Positions 11,737 through 25,000 are shown, counted from the stretch's first letter. The stretch: DNA of 64,000 nt from Diphasiastrum complanatum (GCA_029204225.1 CM055092.1:18779222-18843221); one strand, 5' to 3'. The notes: generated from the sequence alone by a model not told the origin. Numbers and translations: made by a program.

Positions 11737-11738
<2 letters not shown>
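11105..11738 (-). mobile_element. LINE A copy 5, endonuclease/linker fragment
   Basis: Minus-strand fragment that begins at GGVACLYWE exactly at the (AG)n tract. It passes through LFIVACYFPPDSSSFVEAI and a TDFN endonuclease motif, lacks the second half of the endonuclease, and continues with the linker (PRYIFTHIY..., PPWFDDECRSL). It ends head-on against the 5' end of copy 1 near 11105. It is either a truncated copy or the target into which copy 3 inserted. Confidence 0.65.

Positions 11739-11831
<93 letters not shown>
11739..11831. repeat. (AG)n microsatellite, tail of LINE A copy 3
   Basis: About 90 bases of pure AG. It lies between the 3' end of LINE A copy 3 (11832) and the endonuclease codons of copy 5, so it marks an integration junction. 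Confidence 0.9.
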
Positions 11832-11835
<4 letters not shown>

Positions 11836-11853
11836 TCTATTAATGTCTTTTCC

Positions 11854-11867
11854 ATGCCAAAAGGCAT
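11854..11867 (-). other. LINE A 3'-terminal stem-loop (copy 3)
   Basis: ATGCC-AAAA-GGCAT, identical in stem and loop to copy 1 and at the same distance from the CT tail. Confidence 0.5.
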
Positions 11868-12005
11868 ATAAGGTCAAGTATGTGGTAACAATGGGAGCGT
11901 ATGAAACGTCTCCAAAACGGTAACATAAATAACAAATCTAAAGCTATGAACTGAAATAGATGTGATGATATATGAAACATGTGGGAGCATGTATACTGCT
12001 AAAAG

Positions 12006-12566
12006 TCATGAGTGGGGTATGACACTATCATCCAATCCTGTCCTGTTGATGCTGTAAAAGGATGTAATAAGGGCCGCATGGAGGGCCACTGGTGGGCGCT
12101 GACGTCGTCTAGGAGGGTGAAGAGGTCTCCTCGTGGTAAGTCGAGTAGCTCGTGCTGCAACATGGGTATGTGTGGGGCACTGTCTCTGATCTCTATGGGC
12201 AGGTAAGTCATCATCACCATCATCATCATCATCAAATACTAGGTCTCGTCCTCTCCTCCTGGAGAAGAAAGAAGTGATCTGAGGCTGAGAAAAATGACTC
12301 TGCTGGGCTGTCTGACACAGCCCCTGTCGTAGTATAAACATCTCCCGTATCATGAGTGCAGCGCATCTGGGGTCCTCATAGGCTAGGAGGGATCGTAGGG
12401 TGACGGGTGTGTCACGGAACAAACAGTGGTATCTCCCTCTGATCTCGTAATATACTGGGCACCTAGAGATAAAGTGCTCCTCTGACTCCACCTCATCCAA
12501 GGAGCATAACTGACAAATCCGCTCTGCTCTCGGGATACCCTGGAATCTCCCAGTCTCAATAGCCAA
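12006..12566 (-). pseudogene. LINE A copy 3 C-terminal zinc-finger segment
   Basis: Open frame of 186 codons. It starts MAIETGRFQGIPRAERICQL and carries the CxxC...HxxxxC finger (CQLCSLDEVESEEHFISRCP), the VYYEIRGRY block and the ALMIREM block shared with copy 2. A run of Asp codons follows (around 12215-12235). The frame is the C-terminal part of the RT polyprotein; the rest lies upstream in other frames. Confidence 0.7.
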
Positions 12567-13600
12567 CTGATGTGTTGGCCCAATGTAAATCTGAAGCAGT
12601 GTGATAACCCTGAGTCCAAATAGTGTGGCAAAACTGGGAACCCTGCAATGTCAAGCTCAATAAAGTGAGTCCAGTAATAGTCGGGTTTAATCCCACGCTG
12701 TCGCCTCCAAGTATGATCGAGGTATGCCCGATATAACACGCACCTGATATATTGATGAGTACCTGAGGGGAGCTCTGTAATGTGGATACCAAATGACTCA
12801 AGGAGGAAGTGGATGCCTGGGAGAACCACGACAGTCGATAGCCCTGGTCATGAAGTGAGTGTGAGGAAACAAGTGCGTGTGTATATCTCATATCTGCATC
12901 GGGCAGAGCCTGGACTCTCTGAATATATGTGATAAGATGTAAAGCGGCATCTATCTGAATGGGTGGAACGGCAAACTTTGCAAGAAGGATCTCATGCAGA
13001 ACCGAGGGCTTCGCCCGAATCATACGAGCTAACATAGTGGTTTGTAATCGTGAAATGCTGGCCTAGTGTGATGACGAGAGACCAATACATCATGTCTCTG
13101 CTGCATACATGGCAGTGGGGGTGACAATAGTATCAGAAAGTCTATACTTACTACGAGCTTCCTGAAGCAGAACCGCTCAAGCGAACAAGAGAGGAGTGCC
13201 CCTTCCCAAGTCGGGTGGTGGCCGCCTGTCGCATGCTAAAGGTAGGACCAGAAAAGAGTATTCCCAAATAAGTATAAGAGGAAACTACCTCTAAGGCCTG
13301 CCCATCTAGGGTGAACTCCCATAACTTTGGTCTTTCCAATTCACTAACAATCCCTAGGGAGAACAAAATGAGCATCATACAGCAAGATATCTTTGTAACC
13401 CCTCTCTGGAACGTGACATGTGTACAACATCATCGACATAGAGCAGAATCGAGATCAGTAAGTCACATAGAGTACATCCCTCACCACCATCCTGCATAAT
13501 CATCCGCTCCAACTCAACATAGAGTCCAAACAAGGTAGGGGATAGGTGTCTGTGTTTCCCAGGTTGGAAACGTTTCCCATAACTATGAGATTGCTCATGT

Positions 13601-14635
13601 GAAAATGAAGGCACATCAACCAAGAACATCACAAAAGCTCTCGAAATGAAGCTTCAAACCTATGTGAAATTCAAAGTCAAGATGAAGAATTGCTTCAAAC
13701 CCAGCTATTTATGGTGGCTCACGGGTGCTACCAAATTTGCCAAAGCAAGTACTGTCTAACACAATCTTCTGCACTTCCTCAAGCGGATGGGATCATATCC
13801 TTTCTCGTGATGAGATACTTGAGTAGTTATGACGATAATTACTCTCGCCATCCTACAACAAGCCACATAGTTAAACGGGAGACTAGATTGCTTTTCTTTT
13901 TCATATTTACCCGATATAGTATCAATAATCAATTCAATTATACTTCACATCTTGTATGTAGTTTAATACTTTTATATACAATTCCTGTACGGTGTACCCA
14001 AAAGTCATTAATAAATCTTTTGTTCTTTCTATACTGTTGAATACACTTTATGAAGGTAGCTCACTGTAGAGCTTCCCATCATGTATAAATCTACTAGTAG
14101 ATCAAAACCTCAGGATAGCAGCATGTTTTTGTGTTTGTCAATTCGGCAAAAAAGCTAGGCTAGAGATGAACCTTCCTTTATTTGAATCAATTTCATCTCT
14201 TCTGTAGCTTTGAAAAGCAAGATCATAGATTTGATTGGCTGACAATTTAGCCACCATCATTTTATTGAAACTTTTTTTTATTGCACTGTGCTTTTGCTAT
14301 TATCCCAATCATAATAAAACTTTGAAACCAAGATCACTAAAAATACACAGCTAATTTTTGAAAGATCGCCAGTGAGAGTTTACCATTCTTGTCTTGATGT
14401 TTGAGACGATAGCAGTCTGAGGAAAATACCCGGGCTTTAAGGCAACTATGTCCAATTAGGTGAATCTTCATCTCATTAGTAGCTGAAATGTAGAATTGAC
14501 ACTTTTAGGTTGGTATAGAAAGTTGAAATGTGTATAATCTCAATTTCTCGTTCTCTGGACAAAAAATCAAATTTATATCCTTTTCATTGTGGTATTGTTT
14601 CGCTTAAGTACTTGACAGACAAATTTGGAAAATAG
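13601..14635. other. Non-coding region upstream of the first visible SEC8 exon
   Basis: AT-rich sequence with no exon of SEC8 or of any other gene that I can recognise. The frame at 13690-14040 shows no family motif. The stretch is presumably the preceding SEC8 intron, which would then extend to the left through the LINE/hAT nest. Confidence 0.4.
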
Positions 14636-14766
14636 GTGGAGATGGCTTACGTCCTGGTCGCAGTCGTAGAAACGCAAATGCCAGCCAAGAAGCCTATGGC
14701 ACTAGTACCATTCTTCCAGAACGGGGAATATATCTCACTGCAGCCGTCTACAGGCCTGTTCTTCAG
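14636..14766 (+). CDS. SEC8: SEC8 exon 1 of those visible
   Basis: Encodes [20 protein letters not shown] then [20 protein letters not shown] and PVLQ; donor GT at 14767. The acceptor is uncertain: AG at 14634-14635 is used here because the next codons fit plant SEC8 (QG-D-LIR region), but the AG at 14617-14618 would add six residues in the same frame. Confidence 0.85.
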
Positions 14767-17700
14767 GTGTTTTGCACTACATTAATATAAGAGTGAACTT
14801 TATCTGTTAGTTATCTAAGTTGGTCATGTATTTTGGTTGTTGCTATTATACATAGAAAGATTTTTGAGCTACATTCATGCATATATCATTTTGTCTTCTT
14901 AAACTATTATATGAAGTTTACTTTCAGTCTTCAAAGCAATTTCTAATTAGTAAATCAATGAGCTGGAGCTGAGTTTAAATGGGATTTCTATGAATTGTGG
15001 TAAGCTCCATTCTTCAAAGAGTCTACAGTAGTGAACAGGTACTTGAATTTAAAAAATTGAGCTAGGGCGTACATACAATAGGCTTAATGCATTTTAGACT
15101 AGATGTGGGTTTACCACTTTCCAGGTCTAAGTAAAGTCATTTATGTCAGTAATGTGTGTAGCAGGAAGAAGCGTTGATATAGTAATATAGTTTTGTTTTG
15201 CTTGCAGTTCACAGATAAAGTTGGCTCTTTGCTTCCCACAAAATATGCTCAATTAGGGTGAGTTTTTTCAAGTTTCTCACGATGTTTATCAGCTTAAGAT
15301 TCTGGTTACTCATTGAGTTTTGAAATTAGAGAGACAAGTAATGACATTTGCTGTGACTATGAAGTGAGTTTTTATATTGTTGCGTCTACTTTGGTTAGTT
15401 AGTCGTGTTATGGCATAACTACTAACAAACTGAAATGGCTTGACCAGGAAAGATGGTCTTCAAAGTTTCATTGAAAACTTTCTTAAAGACCAATTCTTAC
15501 CCATTTTATATGTCGATTATCGAACTCGGGTAGCAGATGCACTTGCGAGTAAGTTTAGGTTTTACCCAAATCTGGACTTTGGTGTGACGGGTTTGTTACT
15601 ATAATTTTTTTTTGTTGGTCTTGCTACGTTATATTTCATTTTAGTCCCGAAAATCTTTACGGACTTCAAATGTATGATTTTTTTAGTCCCAAGCATTATG
15701 AGAATTTTTTGCCTCTTGTAGTTTATTAGAATAAACTTGATAGTTTTGACTATCATTTTTGGACATAATCTAAATATCAAGTGACACAGTCAAATTTCAT
15801 TTTCATGCTTATCTTCCTACTCGTCTGCTAGTGATATTTATGAGGAGGAATCCCCCTCAGACCACGATGCATCCGAGTCATAGAGATTCATCGGTCTATG
15901 AGTCTATTGTCTATTGTCCATCTATCATACTCATGTACTTGGCCATTGGCCCACTCATTGTATATATCAGAGCTTTATCGTTTATGATATCAGACATCTT
16001 GATCATTCTCATGAGGCATGTGTGGAATGTGGATCAGTCAACATTTTCTTGTATCGTATACACTTAGCACCGTACTACACAGTGCACACTATGTGATTGC
16101 CTTTCAAGTTTCTATTTTAACTGTTTTGTATCTTAGTTGCCCGTTCCGGAACGGAACGCGTTGCGTTCTAGAATGATGCCCTCTTAAAAAAAATAAAAAA
16201 ATATGTTTTTTTACAAAGGATAAATCTCATATAAATAATTAAAATAATTAAAGTTATATGAATATCGTTCTGACCAGGAGCGTTCCGGAATGTACGGAAC
16301 GTTTGGAACAGAATGTTCCGACCCATTTGGTCGGAACGGGCTTCTAAGGTTTGTATGCAACATGTTCAGTTAGTAAGTAGTTGATTTGTTTTGCTTGTAG
16401 AAACGCTCAGAATCGTGTTTTTTTTTTTTTGGGCAATATGGGTATCAGATGAAAGCTCTAGTTAAGAGCATTATTTTTATGTATGTTGCCGAGCATTCCG
16501 ATACAATTTGGTCAAGTTTATGTGAATTAATCCATGTTGGGTTTTGTCAAGGATAAAAATTCAAAACTAACCTCTAGCCTGTTCGTTACGATCATAGATG
16601 GTTCCAGTGGGACAAAGATAAAGAGCTGTAGAGCAATTGTACCTTGCTTTTTGCTTCGGGGGGCGCTGCCCCCCCCCTGCACCCCCCCGTAGATAAAAAT
16701 GGGGTCCAAATGCACGCCGATAAGGGACCAATATTTATGCCCCCAACTGTATGCTCATTGCACTCACATCTCCAATGAAATGATTGCAAAAGTGATCATC
16801 ATCCATAGAGTTGATTGCCCAAACTGTAGCATTAACAATTACTGAGAACCAGAGCAAATAACAACCAAATAGCTATTGACTTTTGTCTGTTTGTGTCCTA
16901 TCTACTGCACTTATGGGAGGCAAAACGCTGGTTTGACCATTGCTCCCCCAAAAAAATTCCACCCATAAGCTATTTTTCCAAAAAAATAAATAAATTAATT
17001 AAATTAAATTTAAATTTTTGTGCGTTTCGCGTTTCGAATCGCGATCCCAGCGAATCGCGATTCGCTGCAACTATGCTTCTATCCTTCAAAGAACTCAAGC
17101 ATATAAAATCTATAAAATGCAAGCAAATGTTTTGGAGGCCCTTAAGGGAACATTCCAAGAAGCTAACAAATTAGGGCATACACCAATATGAAATGGTGCC
17201 CTAAACATTACTAGATGGCCCCTAGCCTGGTCAGCCTAAGTTTGTCCACTAAAAAAAAAGATTTGGAACCATGCAAGCCCGTAAACAACCATGTGAATAA
17301 TAATAATCAAGCGAGGGCTCCAAGCCTGTAATATTAACCACCTATACAGATTAATAAAATATGCTAGAGGTCCAACTGTAATTGATGACACCTCTAGCTA
17401 TTACACCTTAGTTACACATCCTTAACTTTCTTCTATATGCAAGTAGAATGCATGTATGAGCATCAGAGATGCGTCCCGTTCCGAAACGCAACGTTCCAGA
17501 TCGGAAAGGTGCAATTTTTTTTTTTGCGGTTAAACGCGATTCGGACCGCGATTCTGGACCGTGTTTTGGAATCAGAGTGCAACTACGGATAGAAGTACAT
17601 CAGTTCCTTTGTAGGAGGGTCTCGGATTTATTTCGTGCTTAGCTTCTTTTTTACCGTATTGTGATCTTAGTTGGAGATTGTTGTATGATCTTCATTTGAC

Positions 17701-20700
17701 TTTTCCCTACTATTTTTGTGATGCTCAATGTCATATGTGTTTTCATAATTTGATATCTGAGCACTTTCCGGACCCAGAGTTGTTGGGTGGTGGTAATTTT
17801 ACTTTTTTTTCCAAACCCTTAGCTTTCATTTTTTTCTCCAATTTTCTTTGGTTTGTTTGGTGCAAGAATCTTTCTTTTCTTGGTTTCTACAATACACAAA
17901 TGTTCATTCCCTTTTGAGTCTTCCTGTAAAGTTCAGTCCAGGCATATGGTTGTAGTGTAACATCCAGTCATGTTCCTACACCTACTATAACACGTTGATG
18001 CTTAGTTCTTTCACAATAAAAACCAAATCATCCCAGCCATACTCAGGTTTCAACAATCTGGAAAGGAGAAAGCAGCTTAAAAATGTTTGTCCTGAGATTG
18101 CTTCATCATAAAAGGGATAGCACAGCTCTGATTAATCCTGCTAGATCGTACTTTTGTTTGTCGTATGACGAGGTATTTCAACTTCAGCAATCATTGCTGG
18201 TTGGAAGCATAGCCTATACATTTCATTTTTTCTGCTAAAAGTTGGGACTTTCTCTCAAGGAGAGCTACGTTTAGGTATAACTGAACCTCTAGACCACCTT
18301 TTGTAGGATGGGTGACTGTAATAGAATTGTGCTGTGGACTGTCTGCTTGTTGGATTGTGCATCATAAATCTCTTATATGTTTTCTTGGGGTGTCGTTCCT
18401 TGCTGCAGGTCCTTCTGCATTTCGACCAAAATCACACCCAGGGTCGTTATATGAATCACTTGTGGAGAAGGAAAGGCCTATCCTTCAAGGACCTCTGGCA
18501 GCAGATCAGCTTGCTAATGAAGTAATGTTTCTTTCATATTCAATAATAAAAAATATGTTCATAGCTTGCCCTAAATATCAAATGGTTTCCTTTTATCTTT
18601 TTTTCCCTCCTAAGTAGAGTCGTTGAGCAAGGATCGATTAAGTACATGCAGACACATATTAAGAATTGAGCCTTCGCAAAGAAAGCAGTAGTTGCTCTTT
18701 GAAGGCAAAGAATTCATTGTTATCTGTGAATGAGAATTTTCAAACTAGATGAGAGGAAAGCTACTTTTCTAGATTATTTGAACCAAAAAACACTTGAAAG
18801 CTTTACTAACATGAATTTGGATGGCAATCCAATCCTGGCCTTCAGAATATTTTTGTCAAATCATTCACTGGTAGCAATAGATCATCTTTAATGTTCAAAG
18901 AGTTTTGGACATTTGAAATATTTTTGACCTGAAGCAAGGTATACTTTTTGGAGAGTAGGGAATGGTGAGAGGGATTGTCAAGATGCCTCATGGAAAACCT
19001 ATGCTGCAGCTTCAAATACGAAATCCATGCTATGTTTCTCTCTTGAAGTTTATTTTTTCATACTTGGCTCAATTCAAATCTTTCAGAAACATCTGAATCT
19101 TTGAGTGATTCAAATTAGTCAATTTGAACATAGGTGTACTGGTTGAAATTCATATTCTGGTCATATATTTCATAACCATGCATCCCACTGTTCAAAAATT
19201 TGGTGACATGTCAAAACGACCTGTACACTTTTGTGTCCATTTTCTGCTAAATGTTCCTGTCCAGATTACCAATTAGTATTTAGTAGAACAGTCAAGTTTT
19301 GAATCAGCATCTTACTTTGCTTTGGGAGCTGTCTGAATTTTGATGCTAGCATTTGCGATGCTGGAGAATATTCTCAATTTCATGCCTCAGTTGTGCAGCT
19401 TTTGGAAATTCTTGATACGTAGACTACCTCTTGAGGAGCTATGAAAAGCCTTTTCCAGCTCTTAGGACCTATGTTGATTGGCCTGCATTTCATTGAATTT
19501 ATGGTTTATGTTTTCTGCTATTATTCAGCTGTAGGATGCTGCTCTTTCTTTCAGGTGCTGGCATGGGCACAAACCATGCCCAAGTATGCAGGGGAGTTCG
19601 TGGAACTAGTCCAAACTATACTGGAACGGACATTGGAGCGTTGTCGTGCTGCTTTTACTGAGGTTCTGTTTCCATTTCATTTGTGGAGGTTTTTTTTTCT
19701 AGCAAAAGAAAAACAGTGTAGTTGAAAAAACATTCTTATTATGCTTTTGATACAATAGAAAGACAACTTCCTCCTACAAAAATGTGAAGTGTTGGGCCTT
19801 ATGTTGGGGAATGACTTAATACATAGAGAAACATTTTGGACAACTTTGGCTTTTATCATGTCCAACTGAAAATTATCCGAAACATTGAGCAATGTTCAGA
19901 GATTGAGAATGGAAGATTCCAGGGGGCCGCTAGAAATTAGTTTAGGTAAATATCTCATCAATGAAGGTCGACCAAGAGTGTTGAAATGCTCATAATGATT
20001 CAGGATATAGGTAGGTAGCCAGCCAGTTTCGAGGATTTCAGGGAAGTTTGGTGCTTTGAATAAGTGATAGCTAGAACTCATCTGTATGTATGCTAAAACC
20101 AGCTCCTAGAGCAGTCATGGAAGATAGTTAAGCCAAGGAACTTATCCTGTTAAACATTAAGCCTTTTTAAATTGAGGAATATATCGTGCACAAAATGCCA
20201 TTATATTTATCCCCAATGTCGCGCCACCTACCAGATCACAGTGAAATATCGTTATATATCTATACGTATCTTGATTGCATACAAATGTGTCACGTGTAGC
20301 TTAAATGATATGAGAGATATTGCATGTTAGAAGAACGATCAATGACCGTGCCACACTGACAGAGGGCCACATATAATCCCAGTCTCCAGATCACATTCCT
20401 TCTCTCCAGGGGTAGGGTAAGTGTCAGGTTGGAATTCAGAGGATGATTTGGATATGGCCACCAGATCCCTTGCGGACACCAAAGCCATAGAAACTCATGC
20501 CATGATGTGCTGTTTCTTGGGATTCATCGAGATGCCTTTCTGCCTAGAGATGCCAATCATAATGAAGAAACCTGAAAGTTAAGATCCAAAGCTTACCCTG
20601 CTGTCATGCTCCACACACAATTGGAAGAATGGATCCTTTTTGTAGAGCTTTCGACATTGTACATTATTAAGCTACAAGCCAGAACTAGGAGTGATTTCTT

Positions 20701-21950
20701 ACATCCCTTCCTTATTGCTGTTAGTCAGCATCTTGCCTCGAGTTAGGGGAATCAAATCATATTCCTACACTAGCGTGGATCAAATGTAGGAGAGATTCTC
20801 ACATTGATCTAGTAGAGGATTATATCCAAGACAAATTGACTTTTCAAAAGAACAAACATTTAAAACTTTTTTCTCTCTTTTTTTCTCTTGACTTTCTTGT
20901 ATGGTTCTATTCGTTGCCAATTGGAACTGACTCAAGGTTCGAACCATGATTCAAGAAAACCTTGTAGCAGGTACTTGAGACATGTGGCCATGGGTTTTGG
21001 CTATGTAAGGGGTACTAGTGGCATTGATACATTCATTTGAATCAAATGAAGCCTAAATTGATGAGAACTCTTAGTGATCATCCGAATTGATTTTTCCTGA
21101 TTCAGTGTTTCAAAGGTTGAAACTGCTAAACTTTAATTTTTAGAATTTGGAGACCACATTGAGATTTAGCTTATCAGATCATTTAGAATTTGATGGTCAA
21201 ACAAAAGAGACAATTAGACTACGCAGGACACGCTTTGTGAATATGTGTCACATATTCAGATCATGTAGAATTTGATGGTCAAACAAAAGAAACAATTAGA
21301 TTATGGAGGACACACTTTGTGAATATGTGTCACATATGCAGGTTGAGCTGGTAAAATGCCTTCCATTGGTTGAGTTTGCTTTAGACAAGTCATCAACGTT
21401 TTGTCATAGGGTACATCCCCTTTTTGCTTATCCATTGCCATCAAACCAAGAGGAATTGAATTTGAAAAGTAGCTAATTTTTTGTAGGATATGGGGGGGAA
21501 TGTCATCAATGAAAAATGTCTAAAGGGCATATGAAAAGCCAAATATTATGCGAAGTGCATAATATTTGGCATTACAAAGCAAAGTGCATCTGGTATTTCA
21601 TGCAAGCAAGCCAAAGGTGAGTTTGCATGAAGGTGATTCACTTGCATTCGAGGATGAATTTGGCCAGAGGATCTTTCATTCAATATCTGTTTGGAAAATG
21701 AAATATTGGCAGATTAAAAACAAAAGGGTTGAGACATTGCCTTATCCTTGAGTACTAAATTTGATGGAAACGACAATCATTAGGTGATGTTTCTTTGCAT
21801 TGAAAGCATGAAAAAGAATTCCCCTATACTCATTTTTGTGCACGTGAATGTGTGAGAGAAGTATGGTTATGTCTCTGACTAACTGCGGTTAGTCAGAGTC
21901 TAGCCTCGGGTCAGGGGAAACCTGATGAGATTTAGGCGCTATACATATAT

Positions 21951-22027
<77 letters not shown>

Positions 22028-25000
22028 CAATTTTTTTTTCAAAAAATAAAATAAAATACAGGCCCCTCCCTGCTCGCTCCCACATGCCCAAAAACAATTA
22101 AAATTGATTCTCCCAACCCTTTCAGGAAAACCGTCAAACGATTCGGGGCCCCGATACAATCTCAAGGGGCCGAGCCTAGCTCGATTCGGGTGTCGTCCGG
22201 TCGAAATGGCTGTTCGACGGGATAGAAACGCAATAAGGTCATGTGAAATGGACTAGTTTTGCAGGTCGCTGTCCGACGGCCCCATTTCTTCAAACGGGAT
22301 CCGTTTCGGGTTTAGGGTTTAGGGTTGCCGACAACCTCGCCAGGAACCTGTGGGACTCAGACAGGACGAGGAACAGACGGACAGCCTGTAGTGAATGAAA
22401 CAGTTTTGCATGAGTAATTAGTAAGCCGTATAAGTTCATCCGGGGGGAAACCGATCACATCATACAAGACACAATACTGTGTAGAACCGTGAGGACAGAG
22501 GTAGCTATACCTCTTGCAGGATGGTCGGTCATGTGGTCCCCTGTAGTGAATGGCATTGTTCTGCTGACCATTCACTCTTCTGGTGTCCATTAACTTCTGG
22601 AGTTCAAAATTGTGAACAACAGTTTTTCCACAGTTGTTTTCATCAAGCCATGGAATGGAGGACGCACACGCCCATCTGAGCGCGCAAAAGTGTGGACCTA
22701 TCGTATGCTTTGGGGCCAACGGCTAGCGAACAAACGGCGAAAAGAAGGACATCAAATACACTATTGGGCAAGACTCTTCTGATGATGAAGAGTACAATCC
22801 TTCAGCTAGTCAGGAAGAAAGTTCGATATCTTTCATAACTGTCGAGTGCGACAGACGTACTGAAGCTGCTTGGTTACCGACGGGGATGGTGTAAGTGAAA
22901 GCCAATTAGAGCGGGTTTTCAGAGCAATTGGTGATGTGGCCCCTAATCGTCTATCAACATGACATAACGCACAGTGCCTTGCAAGGTTAACAAGGAATGA
23001 CACCATCCAGCCAAAAAAAAACGTTTCTGAACCGCGTTTCGAACCGCGATTTTGAACCGTGTTTCAGAAACGCGCTGCATCTATGGTTTGAGGTAACTTG
23101 TAAGCAATGATCATAAGCTAGCAGTAAAGTATAGTTGCACAAATTGCTGATTCACCATTCGTCGCTCATCACTCATGATTTGAGCAATGCTTATTGCTTA
23201 ATCTGCACCATTCGTTACTCGCCACTCATGATTTGAGCAATGCTTATTGCCTAATCTACACCCTAAATCTTGAATCAATAATTTTATGGTTGGCAAAACA
23301 AAAGAATATAATTTTTTTTGCAAAATCAAAAACCTTAAAACCGATTCACTGATTTGAATCGGTTTGAATTGGCTGAATTGGTCTGATTCGTACGACCAAT
23401 TTGAGTCGATTTGGAAACTTTACTAATAATACTCATGGCCTTAACTTGACCTTGCACAATCATGATACTAATGAGAAATGAGATAGGATAGCCTATCTGT
23501 CTAGATATAATTGACTGACTTCTCTGAACCTGCTTTATCTAGGCTATGTTTAGCTTGATTGGAGTTTATTCCATGATATCTTATCATGACCTTGATGATG
23601 TCTAATATGATAGTAATCCACACTTAATATTCCAACAATGATTGGCATTAACTTTGCATGGAATTTAGAGCACAGATACCTAATTTGGTGTTTTGATTGA
23701 TGAGATTGTGATTTGCTACCTAGCCATAGAATCAATGAACCGTTAACGGTTCAGTACGGTTCTGAGAACCGTACGGTTCACAATCTTTTTTTGGGTAGAA
23801 CCGTATAAATCGTGAAATAATTAATTAATTAATCAATTTTTTTTTCCCCACCCCCAAAACGAGCTATGAGAGGTTTTGGGGGGAAAATTAAAATAAATAA
23901 ATAATTAATTGATTTTTAGATGAACCGTGCCACGGTTCAAGGAACCGTGGTACGGTTCCTGCCACGGGTCCCAGAACCCACGGTTCTTGGAACCGTGGCT
24001 TCTATGTACCTAGCATAGTTCCTAGGAACGGAACAATACCGTTCCTAATAACTTTCCGTTCTGTTCCTAGGGCACCTGAGGTACCGATTTTTTTTTCTTC
24101 TAAAAATAATTTATTTTTATTATAGCTTAACCATAGAACCCACAGTTTTCAGAATCGTGGCTCTTGGGAACCGTGGGGTGAACCGTACCACGGTTCATGA
24201 ACCGTGGTACGGTTCTAGTTGTGATCAAAATCTCAGGTGTTGAATCAATGAAGCATAAAAGACAGCAATAGACTAAAGCCCTACAAGCAATAGACAAGAC
24301 AATAGGTTCTCCCACGAAGAGCCCAAGCAATACCAATCAATAATCTGAAAAATGAGTGTACAAATGCCCCTATAAATACCCTACCAATGAACCCTAAAAT
24401 AGGAATTCAAAAGTAAAGGGAGGCAAAATGTGGAGGGAAAATAGTGCGACCTCCTACGGGCCCCCACTCCACATATAACCATATAATAAGGGCCCAAGGC
24501 CAGTCAATGTCATAAAAAAGGACCCAGTGCGGGTCATAAGCATATAAAAAGGCTCTGGGGCCTGTACATGACTAATATAAAATGCGTAACCAGAAATATC
24601 CATAACCAACAATAAATGTAAAGAGGCCTGCGGAATATATGCAGAGTAGCCCAGTAGGCCTGTATCCTGTAGTCCGTAACTCTCCCTGGCTATGAAGAAC
24701 ATTGCCCCCAATGTAGGCAAAATAAGATAAGAACCAGTGCTAGAGAAAAATACTGCATCAAGATATCCCATCTGAGAAAGGAACATCAAGAGAAGCCGGA
24801 GCATCTCGAGAAGCAATGGTAGCTGCAAGTGATCGAGCCTGATTAGCCAGGATAGGGGTATGATAAAAAACATCAATGGGCTCCCAAGTAGCCTCCTCAA
24901 TAGGACGACCATCCCATTGGACCAAAAACTGAACCTGCCGATGGCGACGACTATGCAATAAGCGCACCTGTAAAATAGCAGCTGGCAAGAATGGAAAAAG

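Larger units (their letters stand above)
11832..13600 (-). mobile_element. LINE A copy 3, 5'-truncated
   Basis: Minus-strand copy truncated just before RT motif B. It contains LSPTLFGLYVELERM, LLYVDDVV (Val replacing Ala of YADD), SYTYLGILFSGPTFSMRQAA, RMIRAKPSVLHEILLAKF, and the terminal finger CQLCSLDEVESEEHFISRCP with VYYEIRGRYHCLF (12383-12566). Its 3' UTR has the ATGCC/GGCAT stem at 11854-11867, and it ends in a CT tail. Several frameshifts are present (near 13380, 13040 and 12570). Confidence 0.8.
15549..18408 (+). other. SEC8 intron 3 with short hAT-type elements
   Basis: 2.86-kb intron. It holds the element at 16132-16348, an A-tailed repeat at 16394-16720, palindromic hAT-type ends at 17010-17075 and 17464-17587, and otherwise AT-rich sequence without coding signal. 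Confidence 0.7.

Noticed and set aside
13690-14040. 116-codon plus-strand frame upstream of SEC8
   Set aside because: It does not match SEC8 or any known family, and it lies in sequence that behaves like an intron.
21955-22014. CRISPR-like or satellite array
   Set aside because: Simple AC dinucleotide repeat; there are no spacers anywhere in the window and the genome is eukaryotic.
22304-22327. Interstitial telomere
   Set aside because: Two or three TTTAGGG units are too few; this is a common telobox-like word.
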